From Candidatus Curtissbacteria bacterium RIFCSPHIGHO2_12_FULL_41_17 (GTDB lineage Bacteria > Patescibacteriota > Microgenomatia > Curtissbacterales > GWA2-41-24): a stretch of DNA of 64,000 bases. Location of the stretch: assembly GCA_001774945.1 (NCBI GenBank), contig MFBL01000043.1, forward strand, positions 1 to 64,000, given 5' to 3'. The first letter of the stretch is position 1. Every line of letters starts with the position of its first letter. The translations under genes were made by a program, and so were the position numbers. The notes beneath the pieces were generated by a model. It was not told where the DNA came from and made no database searches. It saw only the letters and a list, made by a program, of their open reading frames with translations. Positions 43,634 through 53,114 of this stretch are shown piece after piece.

Positions 43634-44896
43634 CTACTTTAAGATAATAGGAGAGGGGAGAGGAACAATAAATTTTCCCCTGAAACCACGCTGTTTTAAC
43701 TTGGAAGAAAGCTCATCTGCGATATGCCATGAAAACAAGAACGCATAGTCGGGTTGGTCGCGAAACAACCGTTCCTCGTCAACAACAGGTATAAGAGTCC
43801 CTGGCATATACCTTCCTATTTTGTGTGACCCTTTAACTTCACAAATGTAATCAATCATTCCATCGTCGATTCCGCAATAGCTTACAAGAGTACTGCCTCT
43901 TGACGGTGCCCCAATGCCATATATAGTTTTATCTTTGGATTTTAGCTTATATATCAAATCCAAAATCTGAAGTTTAGAAAGAATAACCCTTTTTCTAAAA
44001 TTCAAAAGCGCTTTCTTTGAATCAACAATACCCTTTTCCATCCTGAGCATTTTGGAAACAGTAGGCAAAATTTTCCTTTCACCCTTTCTTGCTGCATATA
44101 CTCTAATCGATCCTCCGTGTGATGGAATTTTTTTAGCGTGGAATATCTCAAGTCCGTACATTGAAAGTAAATACTTCAAACTACGAAGCGAGTAATAACG
44201 CATATGTTCATGATAAATAGTGTCGTATTGCAAAGTTTTGATAAGAGAGTAAAGGTAATGAGATTCAGATACAAAAACCCCATTTGGTGCCAGAAGTCTC
44301 TTAATATTTTTCATCACTTCAGGAAGATCTTCCATATGAGCAAAAACGCTGGTTGCCGTAATAAGAGCAGCCTTGCCCTTTTTCTTTATGATGTTGTCAA
44401 CAACGGTTGGGGTAAAATAATCAATAATAGTTTCGATTCCTTTTTCAATTGCCAGCCGGCCTATTTCTTCCGGCGTGATCCCGAGCACTCTATGATTGTC
44501 TTTAAAATTGGAAAGCAAGTTACCATCGTTTGAACCAATGTCTACGATTAAGTCTTTCCTCGTAAGCGCTAAGATTTTCAAGGACTCTCTATAAAGTTCT
44601 GCGAAGTTGTCTCTTAATACTTTTGTTGTACTGCTTGTGTAAGGATATTCGGCAGGAAAAAGAATTTTAGGGTCGACAATTGTTCCAAGTTGGACAAGCA
44701 AGCATTGTGGACAGTACAGCCATTGTGCGGGATAACTGGGCTGCCTGATTGGTCTCGTACCAATTTTCGGCATGATGTTTACTGGGGGTAAGTAACCCAA
44801 AAAAAGTATGGGCTCAAGTTTTTTATTTCCGCAAATTTGGCAGCTTTCAACGGGAATACTAGTGTTAGTTCCAAAAGCAAGAACTCTTTTAACCAT
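43634..44896 (-). CDS. NDP-sugar C-methyltransferase (zinc-binding, three-domain)
   Basis: A 420-residue protein with the typical three parts. The N-terminal zinc domain has CQICGNKKLEP and LYCPQCLLVQLG (CxxC pairs). The central SAM domain has LIVDIGSNDGNLLSNF and ATSVFAHMEDLP. The C-terminal domain holds DTIYHEHMRYYSL and IYGIGAPSRGSTLVSYCG, with histidine/glutamate residues proposed as general base. Relatives (TylCIII, NovU type) methylate carbon 3 or 5 of a 4-keto-sugar nucleotide. A keto-sugar from the CDP pathway encoded further on, or from an SDR nearby, could be the substrate. Confidence 0.9.
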   Translation of the reverse strand: MVKRVLAFGTNTSIPVESCQICGNKKLEPILFLGYLPPVNIMPKIGTRPIRQPSYPAQWLYCPQCLLVQLGTIVDPKILFPAEYPYTSSTTKVLRDNFAELYRESLKILALTRKDLIVDIGSNDGNLLSNFKDNHRVLGITPEEIGRLAIEKGIETIIDYFTPTVVDNIIKKKGKAALITATSVFAHMEDLPEVMKNIKRLLAPNGVFVSESHYLYSLIKTLQYDTIYHEHMRYYSLRSLKYLLSMYGLEIFHAKKIPSHGGSIRVYAARKGERKILPTVSKMLRMEKGIVDSKKALLNFRKRVILSKLQILDLIYKLKSKDKTIYGIGAPSRGSTLVSYCGIDDGMIDYICEVKGSHKIGRYMPGTLIPVVDEERLFRDQPDYAFLFSWHIADELSSKLKQRGFRGKFIVPLPSPIILK

Positions 44897-44899
44897 TAG

Positions 44900-45883
44900 T
44901 TAAATAATCTCCAAGGCTGGCATTAAATGTGCGTTGGCATTATACCACTGCGCTGTTAATTTAATTCCTTCGCTTAATGAAATTTTCGGCTTATATCCAA
45001 GTTTTTCAATTTTTGAAATATCAGGTAATCGTCTGATTGTGCCGCCCGCTGCGAGTTTCCCTGGTATAATTTTAATCTTTCTGCCGTAAAATTTGGCAAT
45101 CTCATTTGCAACGTCTTTAATTTTAGCTTCCTCTTCAGTACCGATATTGTAAGTGTTTAAAGTCTTCGCCTTTTTGAAAAGAATCATAAGTCCTCTTATA
45201 AAATCATCAATATATACAAATGACCTTGTTTCGTTACCACTGCCCTGGATCGGAAAGGGAATAATGTCCTCCTTTTTGTCCAGGAGTTTCTTAAGTCTTA
45301 AGATAAACTGTGGAATAACGTGCTCCCAACCCATTTGTGGACCATACACATTATGTGGTCTAAACACCACGGCCCGACGAAAATATTTTTTACCGTAGTT
45401 TAAAACATACAGCTCGCTTATAATTTTTCCCCCAGCATAAGAAAATCTTGAATTCCCCGAATCCGGTATTACCAGAGGAACGTCTTCCGGGGTCGGCACT
45501 ACAGGAGGAATATGATAAACTTCTGAACTGGATGCAAAGAAAAATTCTTCTACCCCCCACCAAAGGCAAGCATCTACGATATTTATAATACCCCTTGTTG
45601 AAACGTCTAAAACTTGTTCCGGTATTGTATAGAAAAATTTCGTACCGTTTATTGCAGCCAAATGTATTACTGCATCAACATTCTTACAGGCCTTTCTCAC
45701 TTCTTCGAAATTTCTTATATCCCCTTTTATAAACTCGATATGGTTTGTTAAATCTTTCAGGCTTTGGGGATTCCCCCTTGAGTAATCATCAAAAATCTTA
45801 ACACTATCCCCATTTTTAATAAGCGCTCTTACTAAATTCGTGCCGATAAAGCCCGAACCGCCTGTAACTAGATAAGTTTTCAT
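44900..45883 (-). CDS. NAD-dependent epimerase/dehydratase (extended SDR)
   Basis: A 327-residue extended SDR. Motifs are TGGSGFIGTNLVRALI, IFDDYSRGNP, HLAAINGTKFFYTIPE, FASSSEVYH for the catalytic serine, FSYAGGKIISELYV for the YxxxK pair (YAGGK), and RPHNVYGPQMGWEHV. The glycine after tyrosine is common in the subgroup linked to C-methyltransferases. It lies three bases upstream of that methyltransferase gene, so the two likely act on the same nucleotide sugar, with this enzyme as epimerase or dehydratase. It is divergent from the gene at 45944 with 60 bases between. Confidence 0.86.
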   Translation of the reverse strand: MKTYLVTGGSGFIGTNLVRALIKNGDSVKIFDDYSRGNPQSLKDLTNHIEFIKGDIRNFEEVRKACKNVDAVIHLAAINGTKFFYTIPEQVLDVSTRGIINIVDACLWWGVEEFFFASSSEVYHIPPVVPTPEDVPLVIPDSGNSRFSYAGGKIISELYVLNYGKKYFRRAVVFRPHNVYGPQMGWEHVIPQFILRLKKLLDKKEDIIPFPIQGSGNETRSFVYIDDFIRGLMILFKKAKTLNTYNIGTEEEAKIKDVANEIAKFYGRKIKIIPGKLAAGGTIRRLPDISKIEKLGYKPKISLSEGIKLTAQWYNANAHLMPALEII

Positions 45884-45943
45884 TTATAAAAAAACATTTG
45901 AATAAACTGGTAATTTTTCACCATTTGTAATATTCTAGCCGAT

Positions 45944-46870
45944 ATGTCAAAAGAGTCTACCAAAAGCCAACCTCAAAAACAAAAAATTTTAGTATACGGA
46001 TCAACAGGCTTGGTTGGTACAAAGATAATTCAGCTATTATCTGATAAGTTTAGAATAGTAGCTCCGCCGCATTATCAACTTAATTTAGTAAATAAAAAGA
46101 AAATTTCAAGCCATCTCAAAGATGTATTACCAGACCAAATAATTTATGCTGCCGGTTTAACAAAAGTTGACAGTGCACAAGCAAATCCAAAAAAGGCATT
46201 TTATCTCAACTACCAAATTGTTGACTTTATAGCCTCGCAGGCATCGAAGTTAAAAGTGCCTTTTCATTACTTATCGACAGATGCCGTTTTCAATGGCACA
46301 AAAACTAATGCTCCTTATAGAGAAGACGATAAACCAAATCCCATCTCTGTTTATGGAGAGAGTAAATTAAAAGGCGAGATCGCAACACTTTCTGCCTCTT
46401 CCCGAAATTCAGTCATTAGAACGGAACTAATTTACACATCTTATTTCCCGCACAAAAAAGATTTTGCCAGAGTCGCTTACGAGTCGCTTAAAAGAAAAGA
46501 AATGTTTGATGGAATTATTGATCAGGTGATAACACCCACTTTTGTTGACGATATAGTATACTCAATTAGCTTAATTTTTGAAAAAAAAGCAAAGGGTATC
46601 TATCATGTTGCCTCTACAGATGCTACAACAAACTACGGTTTTTTGATTAAGCTAGCAAAAATATTTAACTTTGACGAAACGTTAATCAGAAAAGTAAAAT
46701 TCGACGATTTCTTTGCTGGTAAAATTGCCAAAAGAGCGAAATATTGTTGGCTCGATACCGCCAAATTTCAAAAAGAGTTTAAAGACCACCCACTCAGAAG
46801 AATTAAAAACAGTTTGCTGGATTTTAAAAAACAGCTATCCAAGGTAGAATTACTGCCTATCGACCTTTAA
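45944..46870 (+). CDS. dTDP-4-dehydrorhamnose-reductase-like SDR (RmlD family)
   Basis: A 308-residue SDR, alone on the plus strand. The NAD(P) loop is LVYGSTGLVGTKIIQLL; further segments are PDQIIYAAGLTKVDSAQANP, FHYLSTDAVFNGTKT for the serine region, NPISVYGESKLKGE for YxxxK (YGESK), and the late TTNYGFLIKLAKIF. RmlD-type enzymes reduce a 4-keto group on a deoxysugar nucleotide. No RmlA, B or C is in the window, so the substrate may be the CDP- or UDP-4-keto sugar made here. Its 3' end overlaps the convergent GT2 gene by 21 bases. Confidence 0.86.
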   Translation: MSKESTKSQPQKQKILVYGSTGLVGTKIIQLLSDKFRIVAPPHYQLNLVNKKKISSHLKDVLPDQIIYAAGLTKVDSAQANPKKAFYLNYQIVDFIASQASKLKVPFHYLSTDAVFNGTKTNAPYREDDKPNPISVYGESKLKGEIATLSASSRNSVIRTELIYTSYFPHKKDFARVAYESLKRKEMFDGIIDQVITPTFVDDIVYSISLIFEKKAKGIYHVASTDATTNYGFLIKLAKIFNFDETLIRKVKFDDFFAGKIAKRAKYCWLDTAKFQKEFKDHPLRRIKNSLLDFKKQLSKVELLPIDL

Positions 46871-47575
46871 TCTTTGCAAGATACCCCATAGGTACCAATG
46901 GATATATTTGGGCAGCCATTTCATCATTTTAAATTTTGAAGTACCCTGAGTTCTTTCTCTCCAGATAGTTGGAACGTCACAGATTTTTGCTCCCATTGAG
47001 TTTGTTTTAATTAAAATTTCCATCGAAAATTCCCATCCCCCGTTAGATTCAATTTTAATTTTTTTCAAAAAGTCTTTTTTATACATTTTAAAACCATTGG
47101 TTAAATCTCTCGTCGATATTCCTAAAAGAACCATAGTCAATAAACCTGCAACTCTCGACAATGTTGTCTTGATAAACCCGCCGCCGATTTTGCTGCCGCC
47201 TTTTGAGTATCGGGTTGCGCAAACAATATCAAAGCCTGCTTGGATTTTTGAATACATCTTATTTATCGTCTTCGGATCATCAGCCAAGTCTGCAGGCATG
47301 ACAACACAAATTCCAAAAGACGACGTTGTAAACCCTGTCTTTACTGCATTTATTATCCCTCGTCCGAATTTGTTTCTGACAAGTTTAACGTTTGGAAATT
47401 TCTTACGGATTAATTTTACCGGTTCAATTGTAGTATCTTTATCAAAGTCATAGACAATTAAAACCTCATGCTTTGCGTCAACCATTTTTTCGATTTGCTT
47501 AATCTGCTCGGTGATATTTTCGCCTTCGTTATAAACGGGTAAAATAATGGAAATTCCTTCAGCGGACTTTTTCAT
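46850..47575 (-). CDS. Family 2 glycosyltransferase, dolichyl/polyprenyl-phosphate mannose synthase-like
   Basis: A 241-residue GT-A enzyme. It has ISIILPVYNEGENI, VLIVYDFDKDTTIEP, NKFGRGIINAVKTGF, the acidic motif MPADLADDPKTI, ATRYSKGGSK, and DLTNGFKMYKKDFL. The order matches DPM1-like polyprenyl-phosphate glycosyltransferases. The C-terminal hydrophobic part is short, so it may sit on the membrane without spanning it. It probably supplies a lipid-linked sugar to the GT-C enzyme encoded ten bases upstream in the same operon. Confidence 0.88.
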   Translation of the reverse strand: MKKSAEGISIILPVYNEGENITEQIKQIEKMVDAKHEVLIVYDFDKDTTIEPVKLIRKKFPNVKLVRNKFGRGIINAVKTGFTTSSFGICVVMPADLADDPKTINKMYSKIQAGFDIVCATRYSKGGSKIGGGFIKTTLSRVAGLLTMVLLGISTRDLTNGFKMYKKDFLKKIKIESNGGWEFSMEILIKTNSMGAKICDVPTIWRERTQGTSKFKMMKWLPKYIHWYLWGILQRLKVDRQ

Positions 47576-47585
47576 AGCATTGCTT

Positions 47586-49295
47586 TTACCTCCCTACTTT
47601 CAATACGTCAAAATATGGACCAGCGCGATCCATAATAAAAAGTGGAAAAACGTAGTGCGTATCAACTAAAAGCTCGGGAATTTTTCCATCATAAATAGAA
47701 TTTTTTGTAGGCGAAAAATGCGCCGCTAGTTCAAATCTGCCTGTCTTATCCAGGTTCAATAATCTTCCGTCAGACCCGAGGTAGGAATCAACAACATATC
47801 TTACCGGAAATACAGCTTTTGCTTTTTCAAAAGCTTCCATCTTGGATAACGATTTATTAGAGTAGTCATATATATATAAAACTTCCCGAACATTAATAGG
47901 GTATGATTTTCCTACTAATTTTTCAGCACGCATGTAGTAAGATTTGTTATTTAATCTGATAATTTTTCGGGCATCTGTCCCGGAAACATAGCCTAAAGCT
48001 CTTTTTTCGGTTGAGGCAATGGGAATTCTAATGTCTATATTTTTATCAACCCATTTTCTTACTTGAACAAATGTTGGTTCTCTCAGAAGCAGAAGATTCC
48101 AATAAATTGAGTTAAAAGAGGCAACAAAAATTATAAAAACAGTAAATGGTATCCTTAACATTTTATAGCGTTCTATTAAGTTAGCTGCCTCAAATCCGGC
48201 AAATAAAGGTAATAATGAAATGCCAACCAAAGAATATCTCAAAAAAGGAGGAAAGATACTTACAATCAGCGAAAAATTAAATATTATAAATATTAAAAAA
48301 GCGAAAAGAATCCGCTTATCCCTACTTTTTTCAAATCTTCCCAGGATGAATTTAATGAAAAAGACGGCGGTCAAAATTACTATTAGTCCGTCTGTTAGAA
48401 AAAAATCTTTGGTCATTCTAGGTACCGACATTTCCCTTAAAGATATAAGTGGATTTTTTAGAAGGCCTACAGTAGGATTTGCAGGATCAATAATTTTTAA
48501 AAAATTCCCTCCAACTGAGAAATAATTTAAAACTAGAACCAAGAATAACCACAATAATGCTCCGAAAATATGATGAATTGAAATAATTTTTTTTCCAGCA
48601 AAAATTCGTATTAAACCCACCAATAAAATAACTATGCCCGCTATTTGATGAAAACCGAAGGCGATAGAGGCAAAAAATACAGAGAGAAGAAGATTCCGCA
48701 GCGCATGGTTTCTCTTTAAAACGCTTCTTAATACAAACAAAGTTGCCAGCAGGCTGAAAAAAATTGCCCCTGACCAACCTCTAGCAAGATGAGAAATATG
48801 AACTAGATTAAAAGAGACTGCCGCAAAAAAACTCGCCCACAAGGCTATCTTTCTGTTTTTAAACAATTCCACACAGAGAAGATAAATAGCAATTATGCTT
48901 AATGTTCCAAACATTGCCGAAATTATTCTAGGTATGAAGAGCATATAGCCTTCTTGGGTTACTAATAAAAACTCCATATCTTGTACCGAGTGAATCTTTC
49001 CGGTTAGCAAAAGTACACTAAATGCCAAAAGAAGGAAAGGAATCTGGAGATAAGCTCCAAGCGGTCCGTAATTCCCGATAGTAAAAGGAGTTTTTTCAGC
49101 TAGCATATTTAAAGCGCTTTGATGGTATATTGCTTCATCATTTGAAACAAAAAGTATAGGAAAGCCAATAGTTAGATTATTGATCCTTAACAAAAAGCCC
49201 AGAGTAATAATTGCAAGAAGAATATACTTCGGCTGCCGAAAAACAGGTTTAGTTAGAATATTTCTTAAAAAATTCCTCAAATTTCGAAACAACAT
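47586..49295 (-). CDS. GT-C family membrane glycosyltransferase (PMT/GT39-like)
   Basis: A 569-residue polytopic protein with about eleven hydrophobic helices. After helix 1 the external loop has FVSNDEAIYHQSALNML, the acidic GT-C motif, then NYGPLGAYLQIPFLLL. Later segments are RIISAMFGTLSIIAIYLLC and GFHQIAGIVILLVGLI. The last about 150 residues form a soluble external domain. The start lies 47 bases inside the upstream rfbH gene; a later start is possible but the N-terminal basic region before helix 1 is normal. It should pair with the GT2 at 46850. Confidence 0.85.
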   Translation of the reverse strand: MLFRNLRNFLRNILTKPVFRQPKYILLAIITLGFLLRINNLTIGFPILFVSNDEAIYHQSALNMLAEKTPFTIGNYGPLGAYLQIPFLLLAFSVLLLTGKIHSVQDMEFLLVTQEGYMLFIPRIISAMFGTLSIIAIYLLCVELFKNRKIALWASFFAAVSFNLVHISHLARGWSGAIFFSLLATLFVLRSVLKRNHALRNLLLSVFFASIAFGFHQIAGIVILLVGLIRIFAGKKIISIHHIFGALLWLFLVLVLNYFSVGGNFLKIIDPANPTVGLLKNPLISLREMSVPRMTKDFFLTDGLIVILTAVFFIKFILGRFEKSRDKRILFAFLIFIIFNFSLIVSIFPPFLRYSLVGISLLPLFAGFEAANLIERYKMLRIPFTVFIIFVASFNSIYWNLLLLREPTFVQVRKWVDKNIDIRIPIASTEKRALGYVSGTDARKIIRLNNKSYYMRAEKLVGKSYPINVREVLYIYDYSNKSLSKMEAFEKAKAVFPVRYVVDSYLGSDGRLLNLDKTGRFELAAHFSPTKNSIYDGKIPELLVDTHYVFPLFIMDRAGPYFDVLKVGR

Positions 49296-50550
49296 ATCTT
49301 AATTTTGCTTTATCGTTTCCTGGATAAACTCCGATCCAAAAACCATTATTCATAATTAAATCACTATTTTTTAAATCTGTGACCACACGGTGTTTAATAT
49401 TAAGGTATGCAGGGTGGCGAAGTAAGTTTCCTGCAAATAAACTTCTGGTTTCAATTTTGTTATCCTGAAGAAAGTTAACGATATCCAGTCTGGAAAACGG
49501 GGCAGTTTTTTTGACTACAAGCATGAACCCGAACCAGCAGGGTTCGGTTTTTTTATCCCACGCGGGCAGGATGAAAAACTTTTCGTATTTTTTTAAATTT
49601 TTATACAAATAATCGAAATTTTTTCTGCGTGTTTTGATAAATACCGGCAGTTTCTCAAGCTGAGCTATGCCGATTGCAGCGGCTATGTCGGTACTTTTTA
49701 AATTGTATCCAATGTGTGAATAGGTATATTTATGGTCGTAGCCATACGGGAGTTTGCCCAATTTGTAGCCAAATCTTCTGCCGCAGCGGTTGTCTTGCCC
49801 CGTTCTGCACCAGCAATCTCGTCCCCATTCACAAAATGAGTTAACAATAACGTAAAGGTCTGGATTGTTGGTGACAACTGCTCCTCCTTCACCCATAGTT
49901 ATCTGGTGCGCAGGATAAAAGGAAAATGTTGCCAAATCCCCAAAACTGCCGACATACTCTCCTAAGTATTTTGAACCCAGCGCATCGCAGCAGTCTTCGA
50001 TTATCCAAAGATTATATTTCTTGGCAACTTTCTGAACTTCTTTCATGTCGAACGGATTGCCAAGAGTATGAGCCATCATTATGACTTTAGTTTTTTTTGA
50101 AACGGCCTTTTCAATAAGTTTGGGAACTGCATTTCTGCTGGCTGCATCTATGTCGACAAAAACGGGAACTGCACCGAACTGAATTATCGGGTTGATTGTC
50201 GTTGGGAAAGAACAAGCGACAGTTATGACTTCATCACCCGGCATAATTCTTCTTTTGCCAAGTTTTATAGAGGTGAGAGCCGAAAATGCTGCCAAATTGG
50301 CGCTCGAACCGGAGTTTACAAGTGTCGTGTATTTGACTCCCAGAAATTTAGAAAATTTTTTACAAAATTCTTCTGCAAAGTGTCCTTCTGTCAGCCAAAA
50401 TTCTAAAGACGCCTCGACTGCTTTTTCAATTTCTTTCTGGTCAAAAACCCTGCCGGAAACTTTAACTGGGGTTACTCCCGGAATGAAGTTCTGGGGTTTG
50501 TGATATTTTAAGTAGTGTTTTTTTATCAGGGATTTTGGAATTACTGTCAT
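49249..50550 (-). CDS. rfbH: CDP-4-keto-6-deoxyglucose-3-dehydrase (RfbH/E1), PMP and [2Fe-2S] dependent
   Basis: A 433-residue DegT-fold enzyme with two hallmarks of the E1 dehydrase. The usual PLP lysine is histidine (H215 in FYPAHQITMGEGG), so it uses PMP. The iron-sulfur cysteines have the exact C-X57-C-X-C-X7-C spacing: C188, C246, C248 and C256 (RDCWCRTGQDNRC). It removes the C3 hydroxyl of CDP-4-keto-6-deoxyglucose, on the way to 3,6-dideoxyhexoses. The two preceding enzymes, RfbF and RfbG, are encoded at 58.5-60.3 kb. No clear E3 reductase partner is seen. Confidence 0.93.
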   Translation of the reverse strand: MTVIPKSLIKKHYLKYHKPQNFIPGVTPVKVSGRVFDQKEIEKAVEASLEFWLTEGHFAEEFCKKFSKFLGVKYTTLVNSGSSANLAAFSALTSIKLGKRRIMPGDEVITVACSFPTTINPIIQFGAVPVFVDIDAASRNAVPKLIEKAVSKKTKVIMMAHTLGNPFDMKEVQKVAKKYNLWIIEDCCDALGSKYLGEYVGSFGDLATFSFYPAHQITMGEGGAVVTNNPDLYVIVNSFCEWGRDCWCRTGQDNRCGRRFGYKLGKLPYGYDHKYTYSHIGYNLKSTDIAAAIGIAQLEKLPVFIKTRRKNFDYLYKNLKKYEKFFILPAWDKKTEPCWFGFMLVVKKTAPFSRLDIVNFLQDNKIETRSLFAGNLLRHPAYLNIKHRVVTDLKNSDLIMNNGFWIGVYPGNDKAKLRYVVSKFEEFFKKYSN

Positions 50551-51521
50551 TTGGTCAGATCTTCACCAACAGATTTCTTTTTTTCATTTAATATCTCATC
50601 AATAATGTATACGGGTCTTGACTTAGTTTCTTCAACGATAACTTGGATATATTTACCTATAATACTAATTGCCAAAAGCTGAATTCCCCCAAAGAAGACA
50701 ATACTAACAACAATGGTTACGGCAGCTTTAATAGGATTTCCAAATAACAAGAAAATCAGCAGATAAGCAATGATAAAAAGAAATGAAAGTAAGACCAGAA
50801 TAAAGCTAATATAGACCATCAGATCCAAAGGTAAATAGGAAAAACCGAAAAAGCTTCTTTCGGCATGTTTAATGTACCTGAAAAAATTATATGAACTCTT
50901 CCCCCTTTTTCTCTTTTGTCTTTTATATTCCACGTAATCAGTTTTAAATCCAACCCAGGCCCTAAGGCCCCTAAACATCCTGTACTTTTCCGGCAATGAT
51001 TGAATTGCCCTTAAAACTTTTCTGTCTAACAGTCCATAACTTCCACTATTTACTGGAATGTATATGTCCGAAATTGCTTTAAAAATTTTGTAATAAGTTT
51101 TTCTTAAAAGAGTCATTATCAAACTATCCTCAATTTTTGTACGTATTCCCACCACAACATCAAACCCTTTTTCCCAGCGGTCGATAAACTGCGGTATCAA
51201 ATGAGACGGATCTTGCAAATCAGCCTCGTAAATAATTACTGCATCGCCGTTAGTCTTATCTAGTCCTGCATGAACTGATGCTTCCGGGCCGAAATTCCTT
51301 GACAAAAAAATGCCAACCACATTTTTGTCTTTTTTTGCAAGATCTCGGATTTCTTTTCTCGTATTATCCAAACTTCTATTGTCAACAAAAACAAATTCGT
51401 AGGCATAATTTTTAATTTTAGTAATTACATTTTTTAATTCCCTATAAACTTGGAGGACATTCTCCTCCTCATTAAAACAGGGAATTACAAAAGAAATAAT
51501 TTTTTTCCTATTACTTATCAT
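50547..51521 (-). CDS. Polyprenyl-phosphate glycosyltransferase (GT2, ArnC/GtrB-like) with two C-terminal membrane helices
   Basis: A 324-residue protein. The GT-A domain has ISFVIPCFNEEENVLQVY, FVDNRSLDNT, SRNFGPEASVHAGL and the acidic motif YEADLQDPSHLI. Two hydrophobic helices follow at about residues 230-300 (LMVYISFILVLLSFLF and AVTIVVSIVFFGGIQLL), the ArnC/GtrB layout, in which the helices form a tetrameric membrane anchor. It makes a polyprenyl-phosphate sugar on the cytosolic face. GtrA (58141) could help flip this product and a GT-C enzyme could use it. Start overlaps the HAD gene by four bases. Confidence 0.9.
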   Translation of the reverse strand: MISNRKKIISFVIPCFNEEENVLQVYRELKNVITKIKNYAYEFVFVDNRSLDNTRKEIRDLAKKDKNVVGIFLSRNFGPEASVHAGLDKTNGDAVIIYEADLQDPSHLIPQFIDRWEKGFDVVVGIRTKIEDSLIMTLLRKTYYKIFKAISDIYIPVNSGSYGLLDRKVLRAIQSLPEKYRMFRGLRAWVGFKTDYVEYKRQKRKRGKSSYNFFRYIKHAERSFFGFSYLPLDLMVYISFILVLLSFLFIIAYLLIFLLFGNPIKAAVTIVVSIVFFGGIQLLAISIIGKYIQVIVEETKSRPVYIIDEILNEKKKSVGEDLTK

Positions 51522-52213
51522 TTGCCTTGTAGTAAATATTTTTTTAAGTCAAAAAATTTCTCAATAATGAGATCTGCATTAGATAAAAATTTTGCGGGTA
51601 ACGTTGACCGTATCGCAATACAGTAAAGCCCAGCGCCTGAAACCGAAAGTATTCCTAGTGGAGCATTTTCAACTGCTACTGCCTCATGTGATTCTACTTC
51701 GAGCATCTCAAGAGCCCTCTTATAAGGGTCAGGACTAGGCTTTACTTTTAAATTCATATCTCCTGTTATCAAGACATCAAAAAGAGCCAAAAGTTTTCCA
51801 GGAGCCGTCTTGGCAAGTCTCAATTTAGTTGCTCCACTAACTAGCGCCAATAATTTCTTTGAGGCTTTTAGCCTTTTTAATATTTGTAATACCCCTGGAT
51901 ATAATCTTAATTTATTAAAATTAACATAGACATTGTCTTTATCGCGGGCAATTTTTAAAATTTGACTTTCCGAAAGTTTCAGTTTGTTATTTAAAACGAT
52001 GGTTCTGGCAACTCCAGCTGGGTTCATTCCTTCAAGTGGTAGATAGTCATTTTTCCGAAGCGAAACCTTTTGCTTCAAAAAAACTTTACGCCAAGCACGA
52101 AAATTATCATACATACTATCAACTAAAACCCCATCATAATCAAATAATACTGCTTTTAACCTCTTGGGAAATTGTCGTTTATTCACACTGACCTTATCTT
52201 CTCCAGATTTCAA
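51518..52213 (-). CDS. HAD-superfamily phosphatase/phosphoglucomutase (beta-PGM-like)
   Basis: A 231-residue HAD hydrolase. Motif I is LFDYDGVLVDS, motif II is in LALVSGATK, motif III is the lysine in NLKVKPSPDPYKRA, and motif IV has VENAPLGILSV, as in beta-phosphoglucomutase and sugar-phosphate phosphatases. The GMNPAGV region suits a helical cap. It could supply a hexose-1-phosphate for the nucleotidyltransferases nearby or remove a phosphate from a sugar or acid intermediate. It overlaps the SDR upstream and the GT2 downstream, so it is part of the operon. Confidence 0.87.
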   Translation of the reverse strand: MKSGEDKVSVNKRQFPKRLKAVLFDYDGVLVDSMYDNFRAWRKVFLKQKVSLRKNDYLPLEGMNPAGVARTIVLNNKLKLSESQILKIARDKDNVYVNFNKLRLYPGVLQILKRLKASKKLLALVSGATKLRLAKTAPGKLLALFDVLITGDMNLKVKPSPDPYKRALEMLEVESHEAVAVENAPLGILSVSGAGLYCIAIRSTLPAKFLSNADLIIEKFFDLKKYLLQGK

Positions 52214-53099
52214 CCCTATTCAGATTTAACGAGTTTTTATCAATCTTCGAAATATTTTTTTGGTACCACCTGTACAAGTATTCAAGTTTTTCATCAAAAT
52301 TGCTAAATTTCAAACCTATTATTTCATCTTTAAGTCTTTGGTTATCACACGTATATTCATTATTTAACCCACTTTTCATAATTTTTATAGGTAATTTTTT
52401 ACCAGAAATTTTGAGAATTTTTTGGGCAATTGAAACAAGATCAATAGGCACACCCGTACCTACGTTATAAGTTTTAAATTTCCCATCATGCGTCAGGAAA
52501 TGGTCTAAAATCTTAGTAAAGTCCTCGACATAGAGATAGTCGAAAAATATATTCTGATTAATAGTAATCGGCATATTAAAAATTACTTTACAGATTGTGT
52601 TGGAAATAAAACGGTATTGCCAATTCTCATATTTCCCATAGAGTCCAAAGATTCTTAAGTTAACTATATTTTCAGACTTTTCGATGTACTTTGCGCAAAT
52701 GTACTTGTAAAGGCCAAAATCATCCGATGGGATTCTTGAATCGAAATCAGTTTCTTTAACTTTGCTAATTGAAAGTTGCTTGCCATATTCGGCGCCTGAG
52801 CCGACTAAAATCATTTTTTTAAAAAACTGATCATTTCGAACAATATTGAAGAACATTCTTAGATTATAAGAAGTTACATGCTCAAAATTTGCTTCTTTCT
52901 GATTTCCACCGCGATTTGCTAAATGAATTACTATATCAATAGGGTTCTTTTTCATGAATTTATAAACAGCATCAGAGTCGACAAGTTCCAATTCATCGTG
53001 CGAAGGTGCAATGAACTGATATTTTTTATCCAAAAGTTCAAAAATATTTCTGCCAATGAAGCCTTGTTTACCCGTTAAAAAAATTTTGAGCTTTGCCAT
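52194..53099 (-). CDS. NAD(P)-dependent SDR, 4-ketoreductase/epimerase-like
   Basis: A 301-residue SDR. It has IFLTGKQGFIGRNIFELL, then APSHDELELVD (an RmlD/fucose-synthase style second strand), IVIHLANRGGNQKEA, LVGSGAEYGKQL and the YxxxK pair YICAK. The GSGAEYG block is characteristic of GDP-fucose-synthase-like reductases. In a locus with RfbF, RfbG and RfbH, it may be the final reductase that fixes C4 of a CDP-3,6-dideoxy- or branched-chain sugar. That role is inference. It lies 15 bases after the LDH2-type gene. Confidence 0.82.
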   Translation of the reverse strand: MAKLKIFLTGKQGFIGRNIFELLDKKYQFIAPSHDELELVDSDAVYKFMKKNPIDIVIHLANRGGNQKEANFEHVTSYNLRMFFNIVRNDQFFKKMILVGSGAEYGKQLSISKVKETDFDSRIPSDDFGLYKYICAKYIEKSENIVNLRIFGLYGKYENWQYRFISNTICKVIFNMPITINQNIFFDYLYVEDFTKILDHFLTHDGKFKTYNVGTGVPIDLVSIAQKILKISGKKLPIKIMKSGLNNEYTCDNQRLKDEIIGLKFSNFDEKLEYLYRWYQKNISKIDKNSLNLNRVEIWRR

Positions 53100-53114
53100 T
53101 TCCAGGTTGAAGTT